Shown here in pieces: positions 43,343 to 52,234 of a stretch of DNA of 64,000 nt. The stretch comes from Mycobacterium parmense. GTDB taxonomy: Bacteria; Actinomycetota; Actinomycetes; Mycobacteriales; Mycobacteriaceae. The position numbers and the translations under genes were made by a program. The stretch's first letter is position 1; each line of letters opens with the position of its first letter. Below the pieces are notes generated by a model, which saw only the letters and a list, made by a program, of their open reading frames with translations, made no database searches and was not told the origin of the DNA. The stretch spans positions 2,294,001 to 2,358,000 of the forward strand of contig NZ_AP022614.1 in the NCBI RefSeq assembly GCF_010730575.1. The letters run 5' to 3'.

Positions 43343-44632
43343 GTGGCCTGGGTGACGTTGAAGCGTTACCGGCTGTCGGCGCTGATCGGCCAGGGCAGAA
43401 CGCGCAGGGTCGTCGTCGCGGCGGCGGCCGCCGTCGCGCTCGCCCCGTTCTCTGCGTTGGCCACCACAACCGTTGTGGCACAGGCGGCTCCGTGCGCTGG
43501 CGCCGGCCAGAACCCCATGTCGTGTGAGCACTGCCTGTTCTACGTGAACCTCTACCACACGTCGAACGTGTGCTTCAGCGAACCGGTCCGCCAGGCGCCC
43601 AGGACCACGGAGCCGCTTCCCGAACCCGTCCGCCTGCCGGAGGCGCTTCCGCCGGCTCCCCCGCCGCCCAACGCGGCTCCGGTGCCGATCCCGAGTATCA
43701 ATCCGCTGGCACCGGGCACGCCGAGGAACGCCTCGCTGGTCATACCCCCGAAAGGGCTGGAAGCGTCCCCGCAAGCGGTCGCGGCCGCGCGGGCGGCACC
43801 GGCGGCTCGAGTCGATCCGAACAGGGTCGACCCGGTGCTGCAGCAGGTGGACTTCAACCACCAGGTGCAAAATGTGGTCAACGCTCACGCCGACAACGTC
43901 GACGTCGTCAAGGCCGGCAGCGCCGAGCTGGCGCGTCCCCGGCACTGGGACTACGTCGACTACGACGAGTACCGACGCCCGAGCCTGTACAACCCGCTCG
44001 GCGAGGCGATGACCTTCTGCTACTTCTACGACGGCGCCGAACGCGAAGCGTATGTGCCGGCCGGTGGCCGGATCGTGCTCGACGCCGCCGCGGTCGGGCT
44101 GGTCCCGTTCACCGCGGTCGGCGACAGCCATGTGGCGTCGGGCAGCTTCTACGGCGGGGCGTGGATACCGCCGGACGGATTCGACGGCCCGCCGCCGCCC
44201 GGCTACAACCCCCCGCCGCCCCCGCCGGTGTACCAGCACGTCTACGCCTACGTCCTGGCAGACAACCAGACGGTGGACGTCGGCCGGGTGCAAGTGGTGG
44301 GCCGCGACGACAGCCAACCCACGGGCAGCCAGGAGACGTTCCTGCTCGACGACTCCACCCTGGCGTGGGGCCAGGTCAACGACTCCGACGGCAGCGCGCA
44401 GATCACGGTGACGAAGACGCAGCCGCTGCCGGGCGTCGGGCCGACCGACAACGGCACCTTCCTGGTGGCGCTGGCCGCTCACGACGAGCACGCACAACCC
44501 GCCGAGCCCGCCCGACCCGCCCAGCCGTGGTGGCCCCAGGCGCTGGGTTACGGGTTGCTGGGGTTGGGCGCCGCGTTCGTCGCGTGGATCGTCAACCGTC
44601 GGCAGAAGACCGCCGACCCGACCAGGCCCTAG
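43343..44632 (+). CDS. Large exported Pro-rich protein with C-terminal membrane anchor
   Basis: A 429-residue envelope protein. GTG 43343 with GGAAGG upstream gives an N-terminus with basic residues and a signal sequence (VVVAAAAAVALAPFSALATT). A Cys cluster follows (CEHCLFYVN), then a Pro-rich stretch (about 80-130), a beta-rich domain (about 190-370) with PPPPGYNPPPPPPVYQHV inside, and a C-terminal transmembrane helix (ALGYGLLGLGAAFVAWIV) followed by a basic tail. This is a surface-exposed, membrane-anchored topology. No known family. Convergent with the next gene. Confidence 0.8.
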   Translation: MAWVTLKRYRLSALIGQGRTRRVVVAAAAAVALAPFSALATTTVVAQAAPCAGAGQNPMSCEHCLFYVNLYHTSNVCFSEPVRQAPRTTEPLPEPVRLPEALPPAPPPPNAAPVPIPSINPLAPGTPRNASLVIPPKGLEASPQAVAAARAAPAARVDPNRVDPVLQQVDFNHQVQNVVNAHADNVDVVKAGSAELARPRHWDYVDYDEYRRPSLYNPLGEAMTFCYFYDGAEREAYVPAGGRIVLDAAAVGLVPFTAVGDSHVASGSFYGGAWIPPDGFDGPPPPGYNPPPPPPVYQHVYAYVLADNQTVDVGRVQVVGRDDSQPTGSQETFLLDDSTLAWGQVNDSDGSAQITVTKTQPLPGVGPTDNGTFLVALAAHDEHAQPAEPARPAQPWWPQALGYGLLGLGAAFVAWIVNRRQKTADPTRP

Positions 44633-44686
44633 GGTCGGCGCGACGAAAACGTCTGCCGCACCGGCGCGTTCGACGCCGGTGCTCGC

Positions 44687-44983
44687 TCAGAACCGCAACT
44701 TGTTGAGCTGATCGTCGACCGCCAGAGCGCTCGCGGCCAGCCGGTAGGCTTCCACGGCGTCCGCGAGCACGGCGCCCGAACGGTCGAACCGCGCCCAGTC
44801 CATGACGGCCTGACAGACATCGTCGGCGAGGCTGCGCAGAATTCCGTCCCGCGGTGGATTGTCGATCGCGTTCACCGCGGCGGCGCAAAGCCAGCCCTTG
44901 AAAACGCCGTCGACGCAATCACTCTGCAGCGCAAGCTGAGCCAGCCGGACAAGCTCCCGCGCAAAGTCGCCCTCGAAATCCAT
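44687..44983 (-). CDS. Small hypothetical protein
   Basis: A 98-residue helical protein beginning MDFEGDFARELVRLAQLAL, with three Cys (SDCVDG, LCAAAV, DVCQAV) but no metal motif. The ATG at 44983 has GAAGGGAAG upstream; the frame could start earlier at 45007. No signal peptide. It is convergent with the large exported protein and isolated from other genes on its strand. No family recognised. Confidence 0.65.
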   Translation of the reverse strand: MDFEGDFARELVRLAQLALQSDCVDGVFKGWLCAAAVNAIDNPPRDGILRSLADDVCQAVMDWARFDRSGAVLADAVEAYRLAASALAVDDQLNKLRF

Positions 44984-45116
44984 CTCTTCCCTTCGCATCA
45001 GGAACACGAGCGGCCGCGAAAGCGCTCATTGGCCAGTCGGTACCGTAGCGCGCGGATGAGAAAGATTCGGCCACAGCCGAATCACGGAGCGACGACAGAA
45101 TTGCGATCCCGTCAGT

Positions 45117-45347
45117 TCAGGAACCAGCCGCCTGGTTGGAGCGAAGCCCTGCGACCACACGCGGAAATGGCGGTGGCGCTTGGTCTCGTGGCTCGTGTTC
45201 GATGTGCGCCCATTGGTGCGGCGCGAAGTACCACGCCCACCTGCCCTTGGTGTACCCGATCTTGAGAACGGCGCCCTCGGTATCGAAATGGAGATCGTCG
45301 CCGTACGTATTCTCACTGCCGTCGGCCCACACGACTTTGAACGTCAT
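45117..45347 (-). CDS. Small hypothetical protein, aromatic-rich
   Basis: A 76-residue protein from ATG 45347 (MTFKVVWADGSENTYGDDLHFDT-type start; KGRWAWYFAPHQWAHIEHEP in the middle). It has several Trp/His and beta-strand propensity and is predicted cytosolic. It lies 107 bases downstream of the DUF732 gene on the same strand. Function and family are unknown. The last 17 residues are Pro/Arg-rich and may be unstructured. Confidence 0.55.
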   Translation of the reverse strand: MTFKVVWADGSENTYGDDLHFDTEGAVLKIGYTKGRWAWYFAPHQWAHIEHEPRDQAPPPFPRVVAGLRSNQAAGS

Positions 45348-45454
45348 AGGCGCGCACGGTACCGGGCGGCGGTGAACAACAGACTCCGCGAAATCGCGGA
45401 CAACTCCGGCGCCGCCGTCTGCCTCGCCGCCGCCGAAGTGATGCGTGGCGCGGC

Positions 45455-45802
45455 TCAGCAGTGAGCCGCCCAGCACCGCTGATTGGGGCAGTACGACGCG
45501 TGCGCGATCCGCACCATGTTGCCGACGTCGCCGTATGTGACGTTCCGCGGGTCCAGGGTGGCGTGAATGTTCTGCGTGATCTGGTCGTAGGTCCAACCCC
45601 AGCCCAGGTCGTCGCAGATGAGGCGTCCCATCGCGGTCAGGGCGTCCTCGTGATCCGGCGGCCACGAAAAGCCGACCGCGCGCAGTTGAGCGAGGTACGC
45701 GTCGTCGGCCGGATCGGCGGTCGCAATCGCAGCGCTACTGAACAGAGCAGCGGCAGCCATAACGGGGATGCCCAGCTTGGCCAACCAGCGAGGTGAGGTC
45801 AT
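45455..45802 (-). CDS. Exported DUF732 protein
   Basis: A 115-residue secreted protein with a signal peptide (cleavage after IATA, about residue 29) and a DUF732 domain (ADDAYLAQLRAVGFSWPPD, then RLICDDLGWGWTYDQI, and HASYCPNQRCW with the conserved Cys). DUF732 proteins are common, exported and of unknown role; paralogues in this window are at 39451 and 50721. No operon partner other than the small gene downstream. Confidence 0.88.
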   Translation of the reverse strand: MTSPRWLAKLGIPVMAAAALFSSAAIATADPADDAYLAQLRAVGFSWPPDHEDALTAMGRLICDDLGWGWTYDQITQNIHATLDPRNVTYGDVGNMVRIAHASYCPNQRCWAAHC

Positions 45803-45905
45803 TCGGTGCGCTTCCTTTCTCCTTGGCGAGACGATGCCGTCAGTGCGAAAACCCGAAGCGGCACGACTAAGAAGGATAGAGACAGCTAAGGAAATTGCAG
45901 CTTAT

Positions 45906-45929
45906 GCAAAGCTGAATTATCGGCTTTGC
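45906..45929. promoter_or_regulatory. Inverted repeat in an AT-rich promoter region
   Basis: GCAAAGC and GCTTTGC, perfect 7-bp arms with a ten-base AT-rich spacer, lie 165 bases upstream of the split-barrel pair and 104 bases from the DUF732 start. Operator role is conjecture. The rest of 45803-46093 has nothing I can name. Confidence 0.35.
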
Positions 45930-46093
45930 CCCCTACTATCCCCTGATTCCGAGCGGGCGCCACGCCGTCGGGTGCGAATGCCCCCCGCGGACGGGCAAAC
46001 GCCGACTGCCGCCGCCCAGGACGCCTCGACTCCACGGCGCTTGAGGTCCAATGGCCCTAGGGTCGCGCCGCGCGGGAACACACTATTAAGAAC

Positions 46094-46627
46094 GTGAACG
46101 ACTCAATCCAGGACGCCGCGACTCGCGGGGCGCATCCGGCCATCGCCGCCCAGGTGTTGGACGAAGCCTCTGCGTGGGATTTGCTCGGCACCGTGGATTG
46201 CGGACGGGTCATCTTCCGTCTCATGTCGTGCCCGGAGAGCACCGCGGTCCTGCATCTGGTCGACGACCAGCGGGTCATCATCCGCGCCCGCCTGACCCCT
46301 ACCGACGCTGTCGACGCACGGTCGACAAACGGCGCCCTGGTGGCCTACGAAGCGGAGAGGGCCGATGCCGACACCCATACGAGTTGGAGCGTGCTCGTTT
46401 TCGGCCGGGCGCACGCCCTCACCGATCCGGGCCGGGTGGACCGCTACAAGCGACGGCTCCGCCCGTGGGTGGACTACGCGGACACCATTCTCGCCATCGA
46501 GCCCGATATCGTCACGGCGATCCGCGTCGCCTGTGCCGGCGAGCAGTGTGGGTGTCTCGATGCGACCGCGAGAGACATTGTCTCTGGCCAGTTTCGGTGC
46601 CTGCTGGGTCTAGACAACCATGATTGA
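46094..46627 (+). CDS. Pyridoxamine-phosphate-oxidase-like split-barrel protein
   Basis: A 177-residue flavin/F420-binding split beta-barrel protein. Typical elements are [17 protein letters not shown] (binding strand pair), [16 protein letters not shown] and the [12 protein letters not shown] strand; the C-terminal 25 residues add a Cys-containing tail ([11 protein letters not shown]) absent from its neighbour. Mycobacterial members reduce quinones or coumarins with F420 or bind FMN. It overlaps the next gene by eight bases, and the two are paralogues. Confidence 0.85.
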   Translation: MNDSIQDAATRGAHPAIAAQVLDEASAWDLLGTVDCGRVIFRLMSCPESTAVLHLVDDQRVIIRARLTPTDAVDARSTNGALVAYEAERADADTHTSWSVLVFGRAHALTDPGRVDRYKRRLRPWVDYADTILAIEPDIVTAIRVACAGEQCGCLDATARDIVSGQFRCLLGLDNHD

Positions 46628-47072
46628 ACGATCCTACGACGGCGGCCTGGGGTTGGCCCAGCCCGCCCAGGGCGCCCAGCCGCTGGCGCGCGACGAGGCC
46701 ATGCGGCTGCTGGCGAGCGTGAGCTACGGGCGTGTCGTATTCGACTTCCGATCGCTCCCGGCGATCAGGCCGGTCAATCACCTGGTCGACGACAGCCGGG
46801 TGATCCTCCGCACCCGGCTGACCACGGCGGTCTCCAACGCCACGCGCTTGAACGCCGGCATCGTCGTCGCCTACGAAGCCGACAGCATCGACCCGGAAAC
46901 CCGCAGCGGCTGGAGCGTCGTGGTCACCGGGCACGCGCGCACGCTCACCGACACCGACGAAGTCACGCGGTATGAGCAGCTTCTCCGGCCGTGGATCAAT
47001 CACGCCGACACCGTCGTCGCCATCGAACCGCAATTCGTCACCGGCCTGCGGATCGTCCCCGCGCAGACATAA
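46620..47072 (+). CDS. Pyridoxamine-phosphate-oxidase-like split-barrel protein, paralogue
   Basis: A 150-residue split-barrel protein sharing the layout of the preceding gene ([40 protein letters not shown], then [21 protein letters not shown]). The pair arose by tandem duplication and, with an eight-base overlap, is co-translated, so a heterodimer is plausible since this fold is dimeric. Cofactor (FMN or F420) cannot be told apart by eye. Followed 27 bases later by the CDF exporter. Confidence 0.85.
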   Translation: MIERSYDGGLGLAQPAQGAQPLARDEAMRLLASVSYGRVVFDFRSLPAIRPVNHLVDDSRVILRTRLTTAVSNATRLNAGIVVAYEADSIDPETRSGWSVVVTGHARTLTDTDEVTRYEQLLRPWINHADTVVAIEPQFVTGLRIVPAQT

Positions 47073-47099
47073 CCACCCCGCCCAAGGCATGCTTGACGT

Positions 47100-48020
47100 A
47101 TGCATGTCAACAACGGAGTCCGCGACCCCGCGGCGAGCTTTCCCTTGGACATCACCCTCGACGACGCCGGCGAGCGTCGGCAGGCCAACCGGGCGGTCGC
47201 GGTCAGCGCCGTAGGGCTGGCGGTGACCGGTCTCGTCGAACTGGCCATCGCGCTGTTATCGGGCTCGGTGGCGCTGCTCGGCGACGCGCTGCACAACCTG
47301 TCGGACGTCTCGACCAGCGCGCTGGTGTTCGTCGGGTTCCGGGCCTCACGCAAGGTGCCCGACGAGCGTTACCCCTACGGCTTCGAGCGGGCCGAGGACC
47401 TCGCGGGATTGGGCGTGGCGCTGGTGATTTGGGCCAGCGCCATCGTGGCCGGATACGAGAGCGTCACGAAGCTGCTCCGTCACGGCGGCACCAGTCACGT
47501 GGGCTGGGGCATCGCCGCGGCCGGGGTGGGCATCGCGGGCAACCAACTGGTCGCCCGCTACAAACTGGTGGTGGGACAGCGGATCCGGTCGGCGACCATG
47601 GTTGCCGACGCCAGGCACTCGTGGCTGGACGCGCTGTCCTCCGCCGGCGCCATGCTGGGACTCATCGGCGTGGCCCTCGGCTGGGGCTGGGCCGACGCGA
47701 TCGCCGGGATCGTCGTCACCGGGTTCATCTGCCACGTCGGCTGGGAGGTGACCGCCGACATCGCGCACCACCTGCTCGACGGCGTCGACCCCGAAATCAT
47801 CACGACCGCCGAAAGCGTCGCCGCCACGGTTCCCGGTGTCACACACGCGCACGCCCGGGCGCGGTGGACCGGGCGGACGCTGCGCGTCGAGGTCGAAGGC
47901 TTTCTCGACCCCGACACGCCCCTGGGGACCGCCGACCAGATCGGTCGCCGGGTGGCCAGCGCGCTGGCACCGCGGATTCCCGAGATGCACAACTTCACGT
48001 GGACGGCGCGCGCCGCCTGA
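47100..48020 (+). CDS. Cation diffusion facilitator (CDF) metal exporter
   Basis: A 306-residue CDF transporter with six transmembrane helices. Metal-site residues are in GDALHNLSDVS on helix II and ADARHSWLDALSS on helix V, giving His/Asp-Asp pairs consistent with zinc or related divalent cations. The C-terminal cytosolic ferredoxin-like domain (GVTHAHARARWTGR...) is present. CDF proteins exchange metal for protons. It follows the split-barrel pair by 27 bases and may be co-transcribed. Metal specificity is not fixed by sequence alone. Confidence 0.88.
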   Translation: MHVNNGVRDPAASFPLDITLDDAGERRQANRAVAVSAVGLAVTGLVELAIALLSGSVALLGDALHNLSDVSTSALVFVGFRASRKVPDERYPYGFERAEDLAGLGVALVIWASAIVAGYESVTKLLRHGGTSHVGWGIAAAGVGIAGNQLVARYKLVVGQRIRSATMVADARHSWLDALSSAGAMLGLIGVALGWGWADAIAGIVVTGFICHVGWEVTADIAHHLLDGVDPEIITTAESVAATVPGVTHAHARARWTGRTLRVEVEGFLDPDTPLGTADQIGRRVASALAPRIPEMHNFTWTARAA

Positions 48021-48053
48021 TACTCAGGCGGGCAGCCCTGACCCCCGGGCGCG

Positions 48054-48998
48054 TCAGCCCCGGCGGAACCGCTCGCGCAGCTGTGGGTCGTTCTCCCACC
48101 ACAACGCCGACGGGGCGGCACGGTCGTCCGGGACGTCCTCGGCCATGTCCAACTCGGCGTCGACCCGCGTCGCGTGCGCCTTCTCGTCGCGCGACAACGC
48201 GCGCATCAGCAGCAGCACGAAGGGCCACCCGACCAGGTCCCCGAGGATCCAGAGGACGCCGGCGCCGATCGTCTGGTCGAGCCGCTGATCGGGCCCCCAG
48301 GATCGGTGCAGACCCGCGTAGTACGCGGCGCCGATCAACGAGCCCTGCCAGAGGACCAGCCCGAGCACGCCGTCGCCGAGGGCCTCGGCGACGGTGATCA
48401 ACAGCGAGATCAGCTGGGGATACCTGCGCGGCACCGGGTCCGCCTGCAGCCGTGCATAGAAGTAGCCGAAACCGATGACCACCAACAGGATTCGAGTCGA
48501 CGAGCCGACCAGCTCGCTCTCGAGCGCGGCGGTGTACCAGGGCGTCAGATAGAGCAGCCAGGGGGTGGCGAGCATGCCCACCGACGTCGTCGCCGGATGC
48601 ACGAGCACCCGGGCGAGCCGGGTGGCCAGCACCCGATCGACGCGCTGCCGGCCGGCCGGGCCGAGGGCGGCGCGCACGACGGTGACAGGCCGGCCCTGCG
48701 CGACCAGGAACGGTGCCACGTACAGCAGCAACAGGACCTGCAACGCGCGCACCCAGAACAGGACGTCGGCGTAGACCCCGATTGCGCTCATGGTGGCCAG
48801 TGCCCACACCACCATGCCCGCGCCGAAGCACGCCATGTTGCCGGCGCCGACCGGCCCCTCGGCGCTGCGTCCGCGGCGCAAGCACCAGACGTACGCGCCG
48901 GCGAGCGACACGACTGCCACCGCGCAGACCGGGTCCGGCCGCCAGGTCTGGACCAGCGAACCCCATGTCAGCGGCCCGGGATCGACGCGCATGCCCAT
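48054..48998 (-). CDS. Cytochrome c oxidase assembly protein, CtaG_Caa3-like
   Basis: A 314-residue membrane protein with about seven helices. Motifs of the caa3 CtaG family include MVVWALATMSAIGVYADVLFW, YVAPFLVAQG, HPATTSVGMLATPWLLYLTPWY, and the terminal GPDQRLDQTIGAGVLWILGD. Family members help copper delivery to cytochrome oxidase or act in related export. No oxidase gene is present. Convergent with the CDF gene. Confidence 0.85.
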   Translation of the reverse strand: MGMRVDPGPLTWGSLVQTWRPDPVCAVAVVSLAGAYVWCLRRGRSAEGPVGAGNMACFGAGMVVWALATMSAIGVYADVLFWVRALQVLLLLYVAPFLVAQGRPVTVVRAALGPAGRQRVDRVLATRLARVLVHPATTSVGMLATPWLLYLTPWYTAALESELVGSSTRILLVVIGFGYFYARLQADPVPRRYPQLISLLITVAEALGDGVLGLVLWQGSLIGAAYYAGLHRSWGPDQRLDQTIGAGVLWILGDLVGWPFVLLLMRALSRDEKAHATRVDAELDMAEDVPDDRAAPSALWWENDPQLRERFRRG

Positions 48999-49040
48999 CA
49001 GCGTATTGCGCGACCGCGCGGTCGGGCAGCGCGGTCGCGG

Positions 49041-50558
49041 CTAGGCGGCCGGGGCGCGCGAAGGCTTAAGGACCCGCGCCGAAAGCCGACGGGACCGCAG
49101 CGCACCCGGCAGCGCGCCGACCGGCCGGGGCTCCGGGGCTTCCCAGATGTCGCCGTCGAGAACACCGGGCAGACCGGCCTGGCTGGCGACGAAGACGGGC
49201 ACCTCGCCCCGTGCCGACTGGCGGTGGTAGTCGCGCAGCGCCGCGAACGCCCACCGGCCCAGCAGACAGATCGCGACCAGGTTGACGATCGCCATCAACG
49301 CCATCGCCAGGTCGGCCAGCGCCCACACCAGCGTGAGCTTGGACAGCGCACCCACCGCGATTGCCAGCAGGGTGATCACCTTCAGGCCGTTGATCGCCAG
49401 GCGCCGCCCGCCCAGGAAGAACAGGTTGGCCTCGGCGCACACGTAGTTGCTCAGCACCGAGGCGAACGCGAACACGAAAACCACCGTGGTCATCGGCACG
49501 GTGGTCCACGAGCCGAGCCCGACCGCGATCGCCGACTGTGTCAGGCTGGCCCCGGCGACCGCGCCCAGGTGGGCCGGGTCGTAGACGGAAGGACCCGACA
49601 TCAGCACGATGAACGCGGTCGCCGTGCAGATCACCATCGTGTCGACGAAGACGGCGAGCGCCTGGATCAGGCCTTGCTCGACGGGATGGGCCACCGTCGC
49701 CGAACCCGCGATGTTGGGCGAACTGCCCATCCCCGCCTCGCAGGCGAACAGGCCGCGCTTGACCCCGGTGAGCATGGCCACCGCGATGCCGCCGGCGAAA
49801 CCGCCTGCCATCTGCCGGATTCCGAACGCGCCGCCGATGATCTCCTCGATGACGCCCGGCAGCTCGGTGATGTGGACGGCGACGATCGCCAGCGCCAGCA
49901 CCGTGTACAGCAGCGCCACCACCGGCAGCACCGCGCCGGCGACCCGCGCCACCCGACGCACCCCGCCGAACAGCACCGGAGCCGCAAGCACGGCCAGCAC
50001 GGCTGTCGTCCAACGGATGTCGATGCCGTGCGACGACTTCAGCACACCGCTGACCGCGTTGGTCTCGACCATGTTGAACGCCGTCGCGAAGGTGAACACC
50101 AGCAGCACCGAGAAGAAGACGCCGCCGGTCCGCGACCGCAGCCCGTTCTGGATGTAGAACGCCGGACCGCCCCGGAAGGCACCGTCGGCGGAACGGACCT
50201 TGAAGATCTGCGCCAGCGTGGCCTCGATGAGCGCGGTCGCCATACCGACGGCGGCCACGACCCACATCCAGAAGATGGCGCCGGGCCCGCCGACGGTGAG
50301 CGCGATGGCGACGCCGGCGATATTCCCGGTGCCGACCCGCGACGCGAGGCCCACGCAGAAGGCCTGGAAGGAGGAGATCCCACCGTCGGGGTGGTGGGAT
50401 CTGCGGAGTTGGCGGAACATGCGCCCGAAGTACCGGATCTGGATGAAGCGGGTCCGCACGGTGAAATAGATGCCGGCGCCGATGAGCAGGTAAATGAGGA
50501 TGTGCGCGCCGAGAACGTTGCTGAGCGGGTCGACCAACTTCGCCTGAAGGAGGTCCAA
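49041..50558 (-). CDS. Sodium/alanine symporter family (AGCS) transporter
   Basis: A 505-residue transporter with about eleven hydrophobic helices. AGCS signatures include ISSFQAFCVGLASRVGTGNIAGVAIA, GGPGAIFWMW, the AFRGGPAFYIQNGL loop, and GLFACEAGMGSSPNIAG. It imports a small amino acid (Ala, Gly or Ser) with sodium or protons. It starts at TTG 50558, with AAAGGAAG upstream. No regulator or partner gene is adjacent. Confidence 0.9.
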   Translation of the reverse strand: MDLLQAKLVDPLSNVLGAHILIYLLIGAGIYFTVRTRFIQIRYFGRMFRQLRRSHHPDGGISSFQAFCVGLASRVGTGNIAGVAIALTVGGPGAIFWMWVVAAVGMATALIEATLAQIFKVRSADGAFRGGPAFYIQNGLRSRTGGVFFSVLLVFTFATAFNMVETNAVSGVLKSSHGIDIRWTTAVLAVLAAPVLFGGVRRVARVAGAVLPVVALLYTVLALAIVAVHITELPGVIEEIIGGAFGIRQMAGGFAGGIAVAMLTGVKRGLFACEAGMGSSPNIAGSATVAHPVEQGLIQALAVFVDTMVICTATAFIVLMSGPSVYDPAHLGAVAGASLTQSAIAVGLGSWTTVPMTTVVFVFAFASVLSNYVCAEANLFFLGGRRLAINGLKVITLLAIAVGALSKLTLVWALADLAMALMAIVNLVAICLLGRWAFAALRDYHRQSARGEVPVFVASQAGLPGVLDGDIWEAPEPRPVGALPGALRSRRLSARVLKPSRAPAA

Positions 50559-50720
50559 GTCCGCTTCCTTTCAGGCACCAGTCACAAGCCCCGGCAGAGG
50601 CGATTCCGTACCGAATCGTAAGGACGCCATGTTGACGGCGTGTTTCGTCGGCGCGGCCCGGGTAGCGGGCGGGTTAACACTGCATCACAACGGGCGGTGC
50701 GGCCGGGCCGCGCGCGGCCG

Positions 50721-51050
50721 CTACGAGGTGCCGTCGGCCTTTGCCGTGGTGGTCGTGAGCGCCTGGGGGCAGTAGACGTTGGCGGCGATCGCCGTGAACC
50801 TCGCGGCGTTGTCGCCGTGCAACCCCGAGTTCTGGGCTTGCACGGTCTTGACGACGTCGGCCATTTGCGTTCCCTGGCCGACGGCCTGGCACACCCATCT
50901 GCCCGCGGCGATGACGCGGCCCGGGTCGGGGTAGGTGATGCCGGCGGCCTGCAGCGAGGCGAGGAAGGCGTCGTCGTTGCTGTCGGCCCGCGCGGGCGCG
51001 GCCAGGCCGGTCACGACGGCCAGACCCGCCAGCACAAGCAGAAACCTCAT
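50721..51050 (-). CDS. Exported DUF732 protein
   Basis: A 109-residue secreted protein. The signal peptide (MRFLLVLAGLAVVTGLAAPA then RAD) is followed by a complete DUF732 domain (DDAFLASLQAAGITYPDPGR, GRWVCQAVGQG and NVYCPQAL with the two conserved Cys). The start ATG at 51050 is supported by the signal peptide. Divergent from the Rv2668-like gene at 51159 across a 108-base gap. Confidence 0.9.
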   Translation of the reverse strand: MRFLLVLAGLAVVTGLAAPARADSNDDAFLASLQAAGITYPDPGRVIAAGRWVCQAVGQGTQMADVVKTVQAQNSGLHGDNAARFTAIAANVYCPQALTTTTAKADGTS

Positions 51051-51158
51051 GGCCCGAGATGGTCCCAGAAGGGGGCCTCCTCCGCATCCGATTCCGCGGA
51101 TCCCGTGTCGGCGGGCGCCGGCAAGAACCCCTCCCCCTCGCCATAGCGCTGTGCGATC

Positions 51159-51680
51159 ATGCGAACTATGCGCCGCTGGCTGATCGTCCTGTGCACCTTC
51201 CTCGTCGCGGGCGCCGGTGTCGCCGCCGCGGCTCCGCGTGCGTGGGCCGGCGACGCGCCCATCGGCCACGTCGGCGACACGCTGCGGGTGGACACCGGCA
51301 CCTATATCGCCGACGTCACGGTCAGCGGCGTGGGGCCGTGCGACCCGCCACCCGGGTTCGGCTACCTGCGCAGCAACAGCTACAAGGGCTTCCCGGACAG
51401 TTCCGTCGAGCGCGCCGACGTGACGATCCGCGCCGTCCGGGTGCCCAACCCCTTCATCATGGCCACCAACTTCAGCTTCGACGGGGTGACCCCGTTCGCC
51501 GACGCGTACACGCCGCGGCCCTCCGACGCGCCCGACGCGCTGGACGCGGCACTGACCAACGCGCCCACCGGGGCGATCGTGCGCGGCGGAGTTTACTGGG
51601 ACGCCTACCGCGACCCGGTGTCCACCGTCGTCCTGCTGGACAAGAAAACGGGCTACCACCTCGCGCAGTGGAACCTTTGA
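51159..51680 (+). CDS. Exported protein, Rv2668-like
   Basis: A 173-residue secreted protein, the same length as M. tuberculosis Rv2668. Signal peptide (RRWLIVLCTFLVAGAGVAAA then APRAWAGD) followed by a beta-rich MPT63-like or DUF4352-like domain (HVGDTLRVDTGTYIADVTVSG, then VPNPFIMATNFSFDG). Function is unknown; the fold resembles small immunogenic secreted beta-sandwich proteins. Its stop overlaps the start of the GNAT gene. From here on the gene order follows Rv2668-Rv2681. Confidence 0.88.
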   Translation: MRTMRRWLIVLCTFLVAGAGVAAAAPRAWAGDAPIGHVGDTLRVDTGTYIADVTVSGVGPCDPPPGFGYLRSNSYKGFPDSSVERADVTIRAVRVPNPFIMATNFSFDGVTPFADAYTPRPSDAPDALDAALTNAPTGAIVRGGVYWDAYRDPVSTVVLLDKKTGYHLAQWNL

Positions 51681-52234
51681 TCCGCGGGGGATCTCCGACG
51701 CTGGCCGTCGCGCGCGCCACGGCGGACTCGGTCGACGTCGAACAGCTCGCCACCGTCGCCGCGCGCACCTTCGCGCTGGCTTGCCCGCCGACGGTGCCGC
51801 CCGGCAGCGTCGCGTCTTTCGTCGACACCAACCTGTCCGCCGCCCGCTTCGCGCAGTACCTGACCGACCCGGAACGCGCGGTGCTGACCGCGCAGCGCGC
51901 GAAGCGAATCATCGGATACGCCATGCTGATTCGCGGCGTCGGCGAGGACCCTGACGTGCGGCGGGCTGTGGACATCGGCCCGGCCGCGGAGCTGTCGAAG
52001 ATGTACGTGCTGCCCGAGCACCACGGCGCCGGGGTCGCCGCGGCTCTGATGGAACATGCGCTGGATACCGCCGCGGGATGGGGGGCGCGCTGCGTGTGGC
52101 TGGGCGTCAACCAGGAAAACGAACGGGCACAACGCTTTTACGCCAAGAGCGGCTTCGCGGTCGCGGGCACCAGGACCTTCCAGGTGGGCGCTCGCCGCGA
52201 GAACGACTTCGTCATGGTTCGCCACCTTCGTTGA
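51668..52234 (+). CDS. GNAT-family acetyltransferase, Rv2669-like
   Basis: A 188-residue N-acetyltransferase. The acetyl-CoA-binding motif A is LSKMYVLPEHHGAGVAAALM, followed by VWLGVNQENERAQRFYAKSGF (motif B). N-terminal sequence fits spermidine/protein-acetyl type GNATs. GTG 51668 overlaps the upstream stop by 13 bases; later starts exist. The substrate is unknown. Position next to the ZapE gene agrees with Rv2669. Confidence 0.87.
   Translation: MEPLIRGGSPTLAVARATADSVDVEQLATVAARTFALACPPTVPPGSVASFVDTNLSAARFAQYLTDPERAVLTAQRAKRIIGYAMLIRGVGEDPDVRRAVDIGPAAELSKMYVLPEHHGAGVAAALMEHALDTAAGWGARCVWLGVNQENERAQRFYAKSGFAVAGTRTFQVGARRENDFVMVRHLR

Noticed and set aside
48174..50621. An 815-codon plus-strand open frame opposite the CtaG and AGCS genes
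   Set aside because: Same reason: an antisense shadow of two real transporters, with an Arg/Gln/Asp-rich nonsense product.
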